DNA from: a virus | Length of the DNA: 21,621 bases | Strand: one strand, 5' to 3' | Virus record (IMG/VR): IMGVR_UViG_3300040960_000479 | Span: 1-21,621 of that record | In this document: positions 9,808-17,086 of the stretch, one piece after another | Position numbering within the stretch: the first letter of the stretch is position 1 | Layout of the letters: the number at the start of each line of letters is the position of its first letter | Notes under the pieces: generated by a model | Told to the model about the DNA's origin: nothing | What the model saw: only the letters and a program-made list of their open reading frames with translations | The model's database searches: none | Translations under genes and position numbers: made by a program

Positions 9808-11010
9808 TCAAAAAAGTGTAGAAGCTGTCTTTGGATTATTCCTAGCGTAAGCTATGTTTGACGCTTGAGCGACACTACCAAGCGCACTAGAAACACCGCT
9901 AACCAACGGACCCCAAACACTTTGTTGAACAGGTTGAGCAACAGCACCAGGCAGAACTTTCATAGGCTTAATAAAGATACGCTTAGGAGCTTTAGTAGGC
10001 TTGGGTGCATAAGACAACCGTTCTGGTCTGATCATTACCTGTGCAGAAGCATTTAAATCAGCACCGTACTTTTGCAGACTAATAGCTTGCATGTTACGTT
10101 CAGACTGAGAAACAGCACTAGCAATGTCAGCATCAAGTACACGTAGGTTGAATTGAGCATCAGAGATAGCACTCAATGCTGCGTTATCAATGCTCTCCAT
10201 TTGAATACCTAGTTTCTTCTCAAGCAAAGAAGTTTCAAGACCAAGTTCTGCTAGTTGTAAAGCTGCTTGACGTTGACGACCTTGTAATTCAGAAGCCATC
10301 CGTGACATACCACGATAGAAATCTCCCATCGTAGTTTGAACTGCTTTACGACGTGAACCACCAGCTTGCATAAGACCAACTTGACCTTGTGCTTTAGCGT
10401 TCTCAATTAAAGCACTTTCTTTTTCAAAGTCAGTCTTTTTGGTGAACTCTTTAAGATTCTCTTGAATAGTTGCACTACCAAAGATACCTTTATTGGCAAC
10501 ACTTTGCATCTCAAGTTGTGTCGTCCTACGGTTCAACACGTTCTCAGCTAGCGTCTTTTGAAGACCCATCATTTGATCTTGACGGTCAAACATCTGTTGG
10601 GTAAAAAGACCAGCCAGTGCTGCGCTTTCATTAGAGAAGGCTTGTTTAGCAGCTAGGTCATTAAAGTCAAGCTGTTGATCACGGATCTGAAGATCACGTT
10701 GGTATTGCCGTAGAGACTGTAGATACTGAAAGTCTTGAATCTCGTTTTGACGTTGCCAATCTTGTACGGCAATATCATATTGATAATTACGTTGAGCTTT
10801 GTAATTCTCTTTATCAGCTTCAAAAACTTTATCGTTGTATTTAGTTTGCTTTTTAGCAATCTTCTCTTGTTGCTTTACCTGTGCTTCGTATCGATCTTGA
10901 GCTTCTTGATTTTGTCGGTCAGCCTCAGATGCACCAAAGATACCACCAAGAATACTAGACCCAGCGCTGATACCTGCCATAACAGCAGATGTTCCTGTAA
11001 GTAATGGCAT
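9808..11010 (-). CDS. gp14-like internal virion protein
   Basis: This 400-aa protein lies between tail tube B and the gp15-like gene, the T7 gene 14 position. T7 gp14 is about half this length. The N-terminus has a small-residue hydrophobic stretch (AVMAGISAGSSILGGIFGAS, residues 9-28), a plausible membrane-interacting segment. Residues about 30-130 are highly charged and Gln-rich and look like a long coiled coil (DRYEAQVKQQEKIAKKQTKY). In T7 this protein forms the outer-membrane part of the ejection conduit, and the same role is inferred here. The start is well supported: AGGAGGA lies a few bases upstream of the ATG, made by the last codons of the tail tube B gene. Identification is by position and character, not by a diagnostic motif. 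Confidence 0.72.
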   Translation of the reverse strand: MPLLTGTSAVMAGISAGSSILGGIFGASEADRQNQEAQDRYEAQVKQQEKIAKKQTKYNDKVFEADKENYKAQRNYQYDIAVQDWQRQNEIQDFQYLQSLRQYQRDLQIRDQQLDFNDLAAKQAFSNESAALAGLFTQQMFDRQDQMMGLQKTLAENVLNRRTTQLEMQSVANKGIFGSATIQENLKEFTKKTDFEKESALIENAKAQGQVGLMQAGGSRRKAVQTTMGDFYRGMSRMASELQGRQRQAALQLAELGLETSLLEKKLGIQMESIDNAALSAISDAQFNLRVLDADIASAVSQSERNMQAISLQKYGADLNASAQVMIRPERLSYAPKPTKAPKRIFIKPMKVLPGAVAQPVQQSVWGPLVSGVSSALGSVAQASNIAYARNNPKTASTLF

Positions 11011-11012
11011 AA

Positions 11013-13553
11013 TTAAGTCCTCCTATAGAATCGTGGTGAATAGTTACCTTCCCACATCATCGATACTAACGACACAGGGTACGGGAAATTACTTGTCACT
11101 TTTAGTTCAAAGTTTGTATTACGTTGGTGGATTGGTACAATGAAACGGTATTCAGGTTTAACTGGATTACTATCAGCGGTGTAGTAATCAGCTTCAGCTA
11201 CGTGTTGTATGTCTACCCATTCATTAGAACCAGTAGAACGTAACTTAAATGTAACTGCACCAGTCCTACCTACAGAGAACTTAACTCTAGAGATAGTTAG
11301 TGTAGCTGTAAAATCAATAGTGTTTTGATCACGTCTAAAGTAAAACTTAGGTAGTGTTACCTCTAGATCATAATTATAACCTACAATGATACCATCAGCA
11401 TAACTAGTGAAATCACCTTTTACTTCAAAGTAACGATAACCAGTTCCAATCTCTGTACGTTCAGTAGCTACTGCCCAATAACCAGCATCAGCTGAACGAA
11501 GAGCTTGTGGATTACCAAGATCAGCTAATGGTTTAGCAAGAAGCATTGCTGCCTCTCGTCCTTGGAATGGTGTGTACGGTACGTAGATCTTAGTAACACC
11601 GTTTGTAGCATCATACACCACTGCATCGACACCCACAGCAGGCTGTACGGGTCGTGTAAACATGTCTAGGCACGGATTACCCTCAGAGCTGTTAGAGCTT
11701 GCTACAACGTCTCCTGTGGGTATCTCATCAAGGGTGATAGAACCAATAGAATATTCATTCTGATGTTGAGAGACAATCACAATAGAGTCATTAAGGATCC
11801 TGGCAGCTTGGATAGTACCAGGTAGTTGCCATTTAGTCCACGCTTGGAAGACATCCCGTTCACCGTTATTATAGTACCTAAATAGATACAGGAATTGAGA
11901 TTCCCTATTTACTAGTACAATAACAGAGTTTTGTGGGCTAACAGTAAGATCACTAATGGTCTCAGGGATCCATTCAAGTACTACTTTACTGATATCTACT
12001 ACAGTAGGGTTCTGTTCAACATCCCTCAATTGAAGAGTGAATAGTTTACTGTACCCAGATACCTGACTAACAAAAGCAGACGTAGTACCAACATCAACAG
12101 GTGCAATGTTAGTGTCCATCTCATAGCTAGAGATAGATCGTACAATAGTAGAAGTTGGTGTCAACACACTACCATCAGTAGTAAATACTTGGAACTGTTG
12201 ACGTTCACTAAAGACAACCAAACCTTGTGGTGATGGTAATACCTCAGACAATGTAACAGGTCGAATACTAGCAACATTCAAATCAATAGGATCTGAAGCT
12301 GTTTGTGTAAGAGCTGTTTTAACAAAGAAGTTAAATGGATCGTTAGCAGTACCAAGGAAGATATTATCTTGAGACAATGCTCCAAACCTATTACTGTAAA
12401 AGAAAGTACAGGTAATAGGATAACCAATAAAGGATGGTTGTGGACTTGTTAGGTCATCCCCTGATTGTCGTTCAGTCCATACAAGAGGTTTAAAATCAAA
12501 GGTAGTATCACTAGTAGCAATAAGCTGGTGAGGCATTGTAGAAGCATTAAGACCAGCTGAAGCATCACGTGCTCTTGTCTCCTTCCAATAACCCCTACCT
12601 TTAACACCATTGTAAGCTACGAACTTAACGTAGTAGTCATCCTCAGCAGCAGCACTATTGAGGATCTTTACGTTATGATCATGGAATGATTCAACAGGTA
12701 GACGGGTGATGTTCTGTGCTTCATCTTCAAAGACATAAAGGGAGTCATTATTAAGACCACCTTTTGCTTCAATAGTAAAGCTAGTAGGTGTACCAGTTAC
12801 AGCAGAGTAATCAGTGACAACAGCATTAGTACCAGTTGAACGCTTGATAACAAGGCTGTTTGTATACCCTTCAAGATACCACACACCTGCAAAGTCAGGA
12901 TTAGCAGCAGCTTGTTGGGCTAGAATACCAGCCCTAATGGCATCAACTAGATCGTGGCTAGTGTTGATATGACCAGCATCAAACAACAGCATATCATCAA
13001 ACGTGCTGTTGTTCTGTGCTTCTACAGAGAACGCTATACCTTGAATAGTAACAGTGTATTCAAATGTAGATACCAAGTTAGTCAACACTACAGTAGCTAC
13101 AGTGTTGGGTACAAAAGTACCTGGAGCTTGCATAGCAGTCACTACCTTTTTATTAGTGATGACTGTGGTATCTTGTACACTACGGAAGTGGTAATCATTC
13201 TGACTAGTACCAGTGAGGTAACTAGAACCAGTGTTAGTTACTGTACACCAGGTACCATTAGCAGCAGTCCATACATAAACGTTGCTACCTTTAATAGCAC
13301 CAATGTAAGACCCAGCAGCATCTCGTTCAATAAAGAACCAAGCAGCACCTTCTAGTTCAGTTTTAGTAAATGTACTACCGTCAGCTTTCTTTAGTGTATT
13401 GGTAAACCTCATCCCAGTTCTTTTAAGAAGACCGTAGGTAGGATCAGGATAACCGTTAATACACTCAGTAAGTTGACCGTTTAGTTTCTTGTCATCATTT
13501 TGTTGAGAGACACCACCAAGAAAGTTTGGTGTTAGTTGTGTTACAGCAGGCAT
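11013..13553 (-). CDS. Tail tubular protein B (gp12-like, tail nozzle)
   Basis: This 846-aa protein matches T7 gp12 (794 aa) in position and overall character. It begins with the typical N-terminus of the family (TQLTPNFLGGVSQQNDDKKLNGQLTECINGYPDPTYGL, split here only by my reading). It also has YPITCTFFYSNRFGALSQDNIFLGTANDPFNFF and FSERQQFQVFTTDGSVLTPTS segments, which recur in podovirus nozzle proteins. It would form the hexameric distal tail tube through which DNA leaves. Its ATG overlaps the stop of tail tube A (TAATG), which suggests translational coupling. Its final codons TAT AGG AGG ACT TAA supply the ribosome binding site of the next gene. Confidence 0.9.
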   Translation of the reverse strand: MPAVTQLTPNFLGGVSQQNDDKKLNGQLTECINGYPDPTYGLLKRTGMRFTNTLKKADGSTFTKTELEGAAWFFIERDAAGSYIGAIKGSNVYVWTAANGTWCTVTNTGSSYLTGTSQNDYHFRSVQDTTVITNKKVVTAMQAPGTFVPNTVATVVLTNLVSTFEYTVTIQGIAFSVEAQNNSTFDDMLLFDAGHINTSHDLVDAIRAGILAQQAAANPDFAGVWYLEGYTNSLVIKRSTGTNAVVTDYSAVTGTPTSFTIEAKGGLNNDSLYVFEDEAQNITRLPVESFHDHNVKILNSAAAEDDYYVKFVAYNGVKGRGYWKETRARDASAGLNASTMPHQLIATSDTTFDFKPLVWTERQSGDDLTSPQPSFIGYPITCTFFYSNRFGALSQDNIFLGTANDPFNFFVKTALTQTASDPIDLNVASIRPVTLSEVLPSPQGLVVFSERQQFQVFTTDGSVLTPTSTIVRSISSYEMDTNIAPVDVGTTSAFVSQVSGYSKLFTLQLRDVEQNPTVVDISKVVLEWIPETISDLTVSPQNSVIVLVNRESQFLYLFRYYNNGERDVFQAWTKWQLPGTIQAARILNDSIVIVSQHQNEYSIGSITLDEIPTGDVVASSNSSEGNPCLDMFTRPVQPAVGVDAVVYDATNGVTKIYVPYTPFQGREAAMLLAKPLADLGNPQALRSADAGYWAVATERTEIGTGYRYFEVKGDFTSYADGIIVGYNYDLEVTLPKFYFRRDQNTIDFTATLTISRVKFSVGRTGAVTFKLRSTGSNEWVDIQHVAEADYYTADSNPVKPEYRFIVPIHQRNTNFELKVTSNFPYPVSLVSMMWEGNYSPRFYRRT

Positions 13554-14437
13554 TAGCGATACAGTGTATGATAAGGTTGATAGCTTCTGTAGTAGTTCTC
13601 ACCTTGGGGGTGTCCAAAGAAAGTATAGTCACCTTGATTGCACTCATACTCAAGTGCCATAGACCGAGCAAATGCTTCCTTTTGTTGTAGCATTTGGTAT
13701 TGATTACCGTCTCCAATAATACGACTGGATACAATAGATGCAGCACGTGCTGTAATAAAAGCTTGGATAGGTGTAGGGACATTCTCCCAATCCAAGTACC
13801 AAGTAATATCTACATAAACTGTTTCGTCTTCCCAAATATATGAATGTGCTGTACGATCATAAAGTTTACCACCACGATTTACAGCATCCCTATTCATATT
13901 AATAACAGCTTCTTGATTTAAATCAACTTGAAGTGCATTGTTAGGAATAAGTATTTCGTTATTACTGTTAGGTGTTAATGGGAAATTAAATTCTTTATTG
14001 AATGTCCACCCCTCTGCCTGTACTTCACGTGATACTTCACGTAGGGTGTTGAGTGCAATCGCAACGTCCGGGTTGGTTTGAGTTTCAACTTGACTTGCAA
14101 CAGTTGAACGGGTAAGAGTACTTTCAGGTAAAGTTTGTGAAATGTTTACAGTGTACTCATAAGTTACTGGATCAGTAGCAGGTGTTACTTCTACACCTTC
14201 AGTAGCAATAGATGTACCATCAACAAGATCTACACCACCAAGATACGTACCAACTGGGATGTTAGCAGTAGTTGTAGTAAGTGTAGTACCAGAAATAGAA
14301 CCAGTAAAACGATCAACTTCTCTAAGGACAAGAGTTTGTTCAGTCGTTAAAGTAGTGACAGGAGCCTGACCAACTGACGCCAGGATCTGATTAACAGCTT
14401 GTAGCTCAGTGTCCGAGCCAGTAGTAGGGTAAGGCAT
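13553..14437 (-). CDS. Tail tubular protein A (gp11-like gatekeeper) with inserted domain
   Basis: This 294-aa protein matches T7 gp11 (196 aa) at both ends. The N-terminus ELQAVNQILASVGQAPVTTL corresponds to T7 [20 protein letters not shown]. The core resumes near residue 121 with TNPDVAIALNTLREVSREVQAEGWTFN. Further matches are RGGKLYDRT near residue 190 and a C-terminal ALEYECNQGDY. Between them, about residues 31-118, lies a Thr/Gly-rich insert with the FTGSISGTTLT signature seen in small beta domains of other phage virion proteins. The protein would form the dodecameric adaptor ring under the portal. It is the first gene after the capsid terminator, with an AACTATG start and no clear Shine-Dalgarno. 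Confidence 0.88.
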   Translation of the reverse strand: MPYPTTGSDTELQAVNQILASVGQAPVTTLTTEQTLVLREVDRFTGSISGTTLTTTTANIPVGTYLGGVDLVDGTSIATEGVEVTPATDPVTYEYTVNISQTLPESTLTRSTVASQVETQTNPDVAIALNTLREVSREVQAEGWTFNKEFNFPLTPNSNNEILIPNNALQVDLNQEAVINMNRDAVNRGGKLYDRTAHSYIWEDETVYVDITWYLDWENVPTPIQAFITARAASIVSSRIIGDGNQYQMLQQKEAFARSMALEYECNQGDYTFFGHPQGENYYRSYQPYHTLYR

Positions 14438-14446
14438 AGTTGATAA

Positions 14447-14461
14447 TGAGAATTGTTCTCA
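14447..14461. repeat. Short perfect dyad before tail tube A
   Basis: TGAGAA-TTG-TTCTCA is a perfect 6-base inverted repeat with a 3-base loop. It lies between the capsid terminator and the tail tube A start, about 10 bases from the ATG. It could be a 5' hairpin on the tail transcript or a protein-binding dyad. Nothing in the sequence decides between them. Confidence 0.4.
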
Positions 14462-14472
14462 ATAAAAGAATT

Positions 14473-14502
14473 AAAAAAAAGGGAGCCTCCGAAGAGACCC
14501 CC
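14473..14502 (-). terminator. Intrinsic terminator after the major capsid gene
   Basis: On the minus strand GGGGGTCTC-TTCG-GAGGCTCCC forms a 9-pair stem (two G-U pairs) with a stable TTCG tetraloop, followed directly by eight T. It starts about 20 bases after the capsid stop. This is the position of T-phi in T7, between gene 10 and gene 11. It would partly end capsid transcription and lower tail gene expression. Confidence 0.93.
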
Positions 14503-14521
14503 AATAGACACATAGAAGTGA

Positions 14522-15646
14522 TCAGAAAGTAGAAGGAGCAGTAGCACCCACGTACAGCTCAACAGAAGCTGCAGGGTTCAGATAGTCACAACCACAAGCC
14601 AGACGACCCAGCATCACATCACCTTGATAGATGACAGACACATCGCCGCTGGTGACTTGCACCTGAGGACCAATAGCTTCCACCATACCAGCGGCTTCCT
14701 TTTGGAAGATAAGACCGCAGGACTTGGCACCCACTTCAGCAGCAGTACCGTAATCGTTGTTGATACCAGTAGAAGCATCAGAAGCATTCTCCAGAGCTTC
14801 AGCCACGAAGTCACCAGTGTTACCAGGAGCAGTCACACCAGTGGTGCCGCCGTAAGCAGTACCATACTTACCCAGGAACGGAATGTTCATGGACTTGTAG
14901 ATCTTGATACCAGCAATCTCGATGATTCCGTTACCGGACTGCAGAGCAGTACCTTGAACGTCACGATTCACAAGACCGTTGGAACCCACAGCTTGAATCA
15001 GCTCATAGTATTGACGGGGGTTAAGCACAGCCACACGGCCATCGCTAGACACACCCTTCTCATCAAGAGCAGCAGCAGCATCATAGAATGCAGCTACCAG
15101 GTTAGCAGCCACATAAGCATCAGAATCGTTAGCAGTAGAACCTACACGAATCTGAGTACCACCGGGCTCAACATAGTTGGTAGCGGTGATAGGAGAAGCC
15201 TTACGTGCACCACGAGTGATAGCACGGAAAGCAAGGCGGTCATACTTTTCAGCCAAAGCATAGCCGATCTTACGTGAGATCTCCGAGCGCAAATCGTAGT
15301 GAGCAAGAACTTCATCAAGCTCATAGACAAAAGCAGAGCTAATCAGCAGGTCATCACAAGTGATAGTCTTCTCGGCCACCGGAGGTGCACCGTTGCTATC
15401 ACCCAGGATGCTGTTGCCAGGAGTGTGGAACTCAGACTTAGTACGACCCGTGAAGATGAACTGCAGGGATTTGCCGTTCTTCAGGGTACGCTTCATGATC
15501 AGATCACGAGCGATTGTGTTGTTCTGGAAACCCTTGAACATCTCACCGCTAAACAGCTTGAGATATAGGGCACGGCGATCAGCGCCGAAATTATCTGAAC
15601 CCGGAACAGTAAGTTGTGCGGGGTTCACAGAAGATTGAAAAGCCAT
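14522..15646 (-). CDS. Major capsid protein (gp10A-like)
   Basis: This 374-aa protein, slightly longer than T7 gp10A (345 aa), lies between the photosynthesis cassette and the terminator, the T7 gene 10 position. The N-terminus carries FGADRRALYLKLFSGEM, then NTIARDLIMKRTLKNGKS and FTGRTKSEFHTPGN, followed by KTITCDDLLISSAFVYELDE. This pattern is typical of T7-like cyanophage capsid proteins with the HK97 fold. It assembles the icosahedral shell with the scaffold and portal. Codon use is GC-richer than in the tail genes, which fits a highly expressed gene. The start lacks a Shine-Dalgarno (CTCCTTTTAAAAATG); initiation probably depends on the AT-rich leader. Confidence 0.95.
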   Translation of the reverse strand: MAFQSSVNPAQLTVPGSDNFGADRRALYLKLFSGEMFKGFQNNTIARDLIMKRTLKNGKSLQFIFTGRTKSEFHTPGNSILGDSNGAPPVAEKTITCDDLLISSAFVYELDEVLAHYDLRSEISRKIGYALAEKYDRLAFRAITRGARKASPITATNYVEPGGTQIRVGSTANDSDAYVAANLVAAFYDAAAALDEKGVSSDGRVAVLNPRQYYELIQAVGSNGLVNRDVQGTALQSGNGIIEIAGIKIYKSMNIPFLGKYGTAYGGTTGVTAPGNTGDFVAEALENASDASTGINNDYGTAAEVGAKSCGLIFQKEAAGMVEAIGPQVQVTSGDVSVIYQGDVMLGRLACGCDYLNPAASVELYVGATAPSTF

Positions 15647-15811
15647 TTTTAAAAGGAGTTAAGTAATAAGAACTTGCTCCCAAACGTTTGGAAAATTTTT
15701 TGAGTTATTTTTGACTGTCTCTCCAGTCCGTCTAGACGGCGAAGGTTGTCCTCGTAAGGGCCAACGCCAATAGGAACAGGGTCCGACTCTGAGGTGCCCT
15801 GCTCCGTTGAA
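15647..15811 (-). other. Structured leader upstream of the capsid gene
   Basis: These 165 bases lie between the 34-aa micro-gene and the capsid ATG. The upstream part is GC-rich and can form several hairpins on the transcript. The first is a 9-pair stem, GGAGCAGGG (15797-15805) with CCCTGTTCC (15773-15781), loop 15 bases. The others are GTTGGCC...AGGACAAC, CCGT-CTAG-ACGG, and GACTG-GAGAGA-CAGTC. The downstream part is AT-rich up to the capsid start. A frame without stops overlaps this region (15649-15837, TTG start, ends just before the capsid ATG), but the other frames are also largely open, so coding is not established. A capsid promoter would be expected near here by T7 analogy, but none is recognised with confidence. 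Confidence 0.55.
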
Positions 15812-15916
15812 TTATTTAGTTTTAGGTGTGTAAGCAACGCCGCGATACTTCAGCTTCAGCTCTTTCTGATGAGCTTGCTGCTCCCGTACACGGGCATCCA
15901 ATTCGACTTGAGTCAT
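15812..15916 (-). CDS. DUF4278/PirA-like micro-protein, 34 aa
   Basis: This short ORF begins at ATG 15916 and encodes a charged protein of 34 residues. The N-terminal half is helical (LDARVREQQAHQKELKLK). The C-terminal half carries KYRGVAYTP, the YRGVxY core of the cyanobacterial DUF4278 family. In cyanobacteria a member of this family, PirA, binds the PII signal protein and alters flux into arginine synthesis. That function is known for the host family, and its transfer to this phage protein is inference. It follows a riboswitch-like pseudoknot by about 16 bases, which strengthens the case that it is a real gene. No Shine-Dalgarno is present (TTTACAATG). A strong hairpin starts 6 bases after its TAA. 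Confidence 0.7.
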   Translation of the reverse strand: MTQVELDARVREQQAHQKELKLKYRGVAYTPKTK

Positions 15917-15922
15917 TGTAAA

Positions 15923-15985
15923 GGACCGAAGTACCTACCCCCCGTTCCATGAGTAGGTGTCATGCGTTCCCGAAGGAATGAACGG
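15923..15985 (-). promoter_or_regulatory. Glutamine riboswitch-like pseudoknot (downstream-peptide type)
   Basis: The minus-strand RNA begins 10 bases after the psbA stop and folds as a pseudoknot. P1 pairs CCGTTC (15980-15985) with GAACGG (15942-15947). Inside it P2 is TTCC-TTCG-GGAA (15967-15978). P3 pairs ACCTAC (15953-15958) with GTAGGT (15933-15938), crossing P1. The CGTTCA start, small P2, the CGCATGACACC joint and the GGAACGGGG-GTAGG end resemble, from memory, the cyanobacterial and cyanophage downstream-peptide class of glutamine riboswitches, which precede short ORFs as here. The hairpin GGTAC-TTCG-GTCC (15923-15935) shares bases with the 3' arm of P3 and sits next to the start codon, so it is a candidate expression platform. 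Ligand identity is inferred from the class resemblance. Confidence 0.72.
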
Positions 15986-15995
15986 ACGACGTTAC

Positions 15996-17078
15996 TTAAC
16001 CAATAGTAGGAGCTACCAATGCCACAGGAGTGGTATCAGCAGCAGCCAAATCAAGAGGGAAGTTGTGAGCATTACGCTCGTGCATTACTTCAAAGCCGAG
16101 ACCAGCTCGGTTCAGAATGTCTGCCCAAGTGTTAATGACTTGTCCTTCAGACGAGAGAAGGGATTGATTGAAGTTAAACCCATTCAGGTTAAACGCCATA
16201 GTAGATACGCCAAGAGCAGCGAACCAAATACCCACCACTGGCCAAGCAGCAAGGAAGAAGTGAAGACTCCTACTATTATTAAAACTTGCGTATTGGAAAA
16301 TGAGACGCCCGAAGTACCCGTGAGCAGCGACGATGTTATACGTCTCCTCTTCTTGACCAAACTTGTAGCCATAGTTCTGACTCTCTGTTTCAGTAGTCTC
16401 ACGCACAAGCGAGGACGTAACAAGCGAGCCGTGCATAGCACTGAATAGCGACCCACCGAATACTCCAGCGACCCCAAGCATATGAAATGGGTGCATGAGA
16501 ATGTTATGTTCGGCTTGGAATACCAGCATGTAGTTAAAGGTTCCCGAAATACCCAGAGGCATAGCATCGGAGAACGAACCTTGACCAAAAGGATAGACGA
16601 GGAAAACAGCGGACGCCGCTGCAACCGGAGCAGAGTATGCGACACAAATCCAAGGGCGCATCCCTAGTCGATAGCTAAGTTCCCACTCGCGTCCCATGTA
16701 AGCATAGACGCCAATGAGGAAGTGGAAGACCACAAGTTGGAACGGTCCCCCGTTGTAGAGCCATTCATCAAGTGAACTAGCTTCCCAAATTGGGTAGAAG
16801 TGTAGTCCGATGGCATTGCTGCTCGGAACGACGGCTCCCGATATGATGTTGTTTCCATAAAGAAGACTGCCTGCAACAGGCTCTCGGATGCCATCAATGT
16901 CAACCGGAGGAGCTGCAACAAATGCAACGATAAAACAAATGGTGGCTGCAAGGAGACAAGGAATCATCAAGACTCCAAACCAGCCGAGATAAAGACGGTT
17001 GTTGGTCGAAGTGACCCAGTTACAAAAAGAGTCCCAAGGATTAACTCGGGACTGTGGTGCTGCGAGTGTAGCAGTCAT
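15996..17078 (-). CDS. psbA: Photosystem II reaction centre protein D1
   Basis: This is a complete 360-aa D1, the thylakoid protein that binds P680, pheophytin, QB and the Mn4CaO5 cluster. Numbering is one higher than canonical. Key residues are present: TyrZ Y162, D171, E190, H191, H199 (P680 ligand), H216 and H273 (non-haem iron), and H333, E334, H338, D343 and A345 (manganese cluster). Residues 346-360 form the C-terminal extension normally removed by CtpA. Position 131 (canonical 130) is Glu, the high-light type. Five membrane helices are evident. There is no intron or frameshift. The phage copy would replace fast-turning host D1 during infection in light. It follows the RlpA-like gene by 8 bases, with a CAATTATG start and no Shine-Dalgarno. 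Confidence 0.99.
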   Translation of the reverse strand: MTATLAAPQSRVNPWDSFCNWVTSTNNRLYLGWFGVLMIPCLLAATICFIVAFVAAPPVDIDGIREPVAGSLLYGNNIISGAVVPSSNAIGLHFYPIWEASSLDEWLYNGGPFQLVVFHFLIGVYAYMGREWELSYRLGMRPWICVAYSAPVAAASAVFLVYPFGQGSFSDAMPLGISGTFNYMLVFQAEHNILMHPFHMLGVAGVFGGSLFSAMHGSLVTSSLVRETTETESQNYGYKFGQEEETYNIVAAHGYFGRLIFQYASFNNSRSLHFFLAAWPVVGIWFAALGVSTMAFNLNGFNFNQSLLSSEGQVINTWADILNRAGLGFEVMHERNAHNFPLDLAAADTTPVALVAPTIG

Positions 17079-17086
17079 AATTGAAG

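Noticed and set aside
14347-14562. Out-of-frame extension past the capsid stop, like T7 10B
   Set aside because: No slippery heptamer is evident near the stop, the product is hydrophobic and unlike 10B, and the terminator lies inside the extension.
14624-15277. 217-aa plus-strand ORF
   Set aside because: Lies wholly antisense to the well-supported capsid gene and has a low-complexity Ser/Thr/His composition.
15660-15840. tRNA gene or tRNA-like attachment site in the GC-rich leader
   Set aside because: Hairpins are present but no cloverleaf, T-loop consensus or CCA end could be assembled on either strand.
15957-16448. 163-aa plus-strand ORF
   Set aside because: Antisense to the end of psbA, which is certain; no family resemblance.
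15996-17078. Intron or homing endonuclease in psbA, as in some cyanomyoviruses
   Set aside because: The 360-codon frame is continuous and of normal length.
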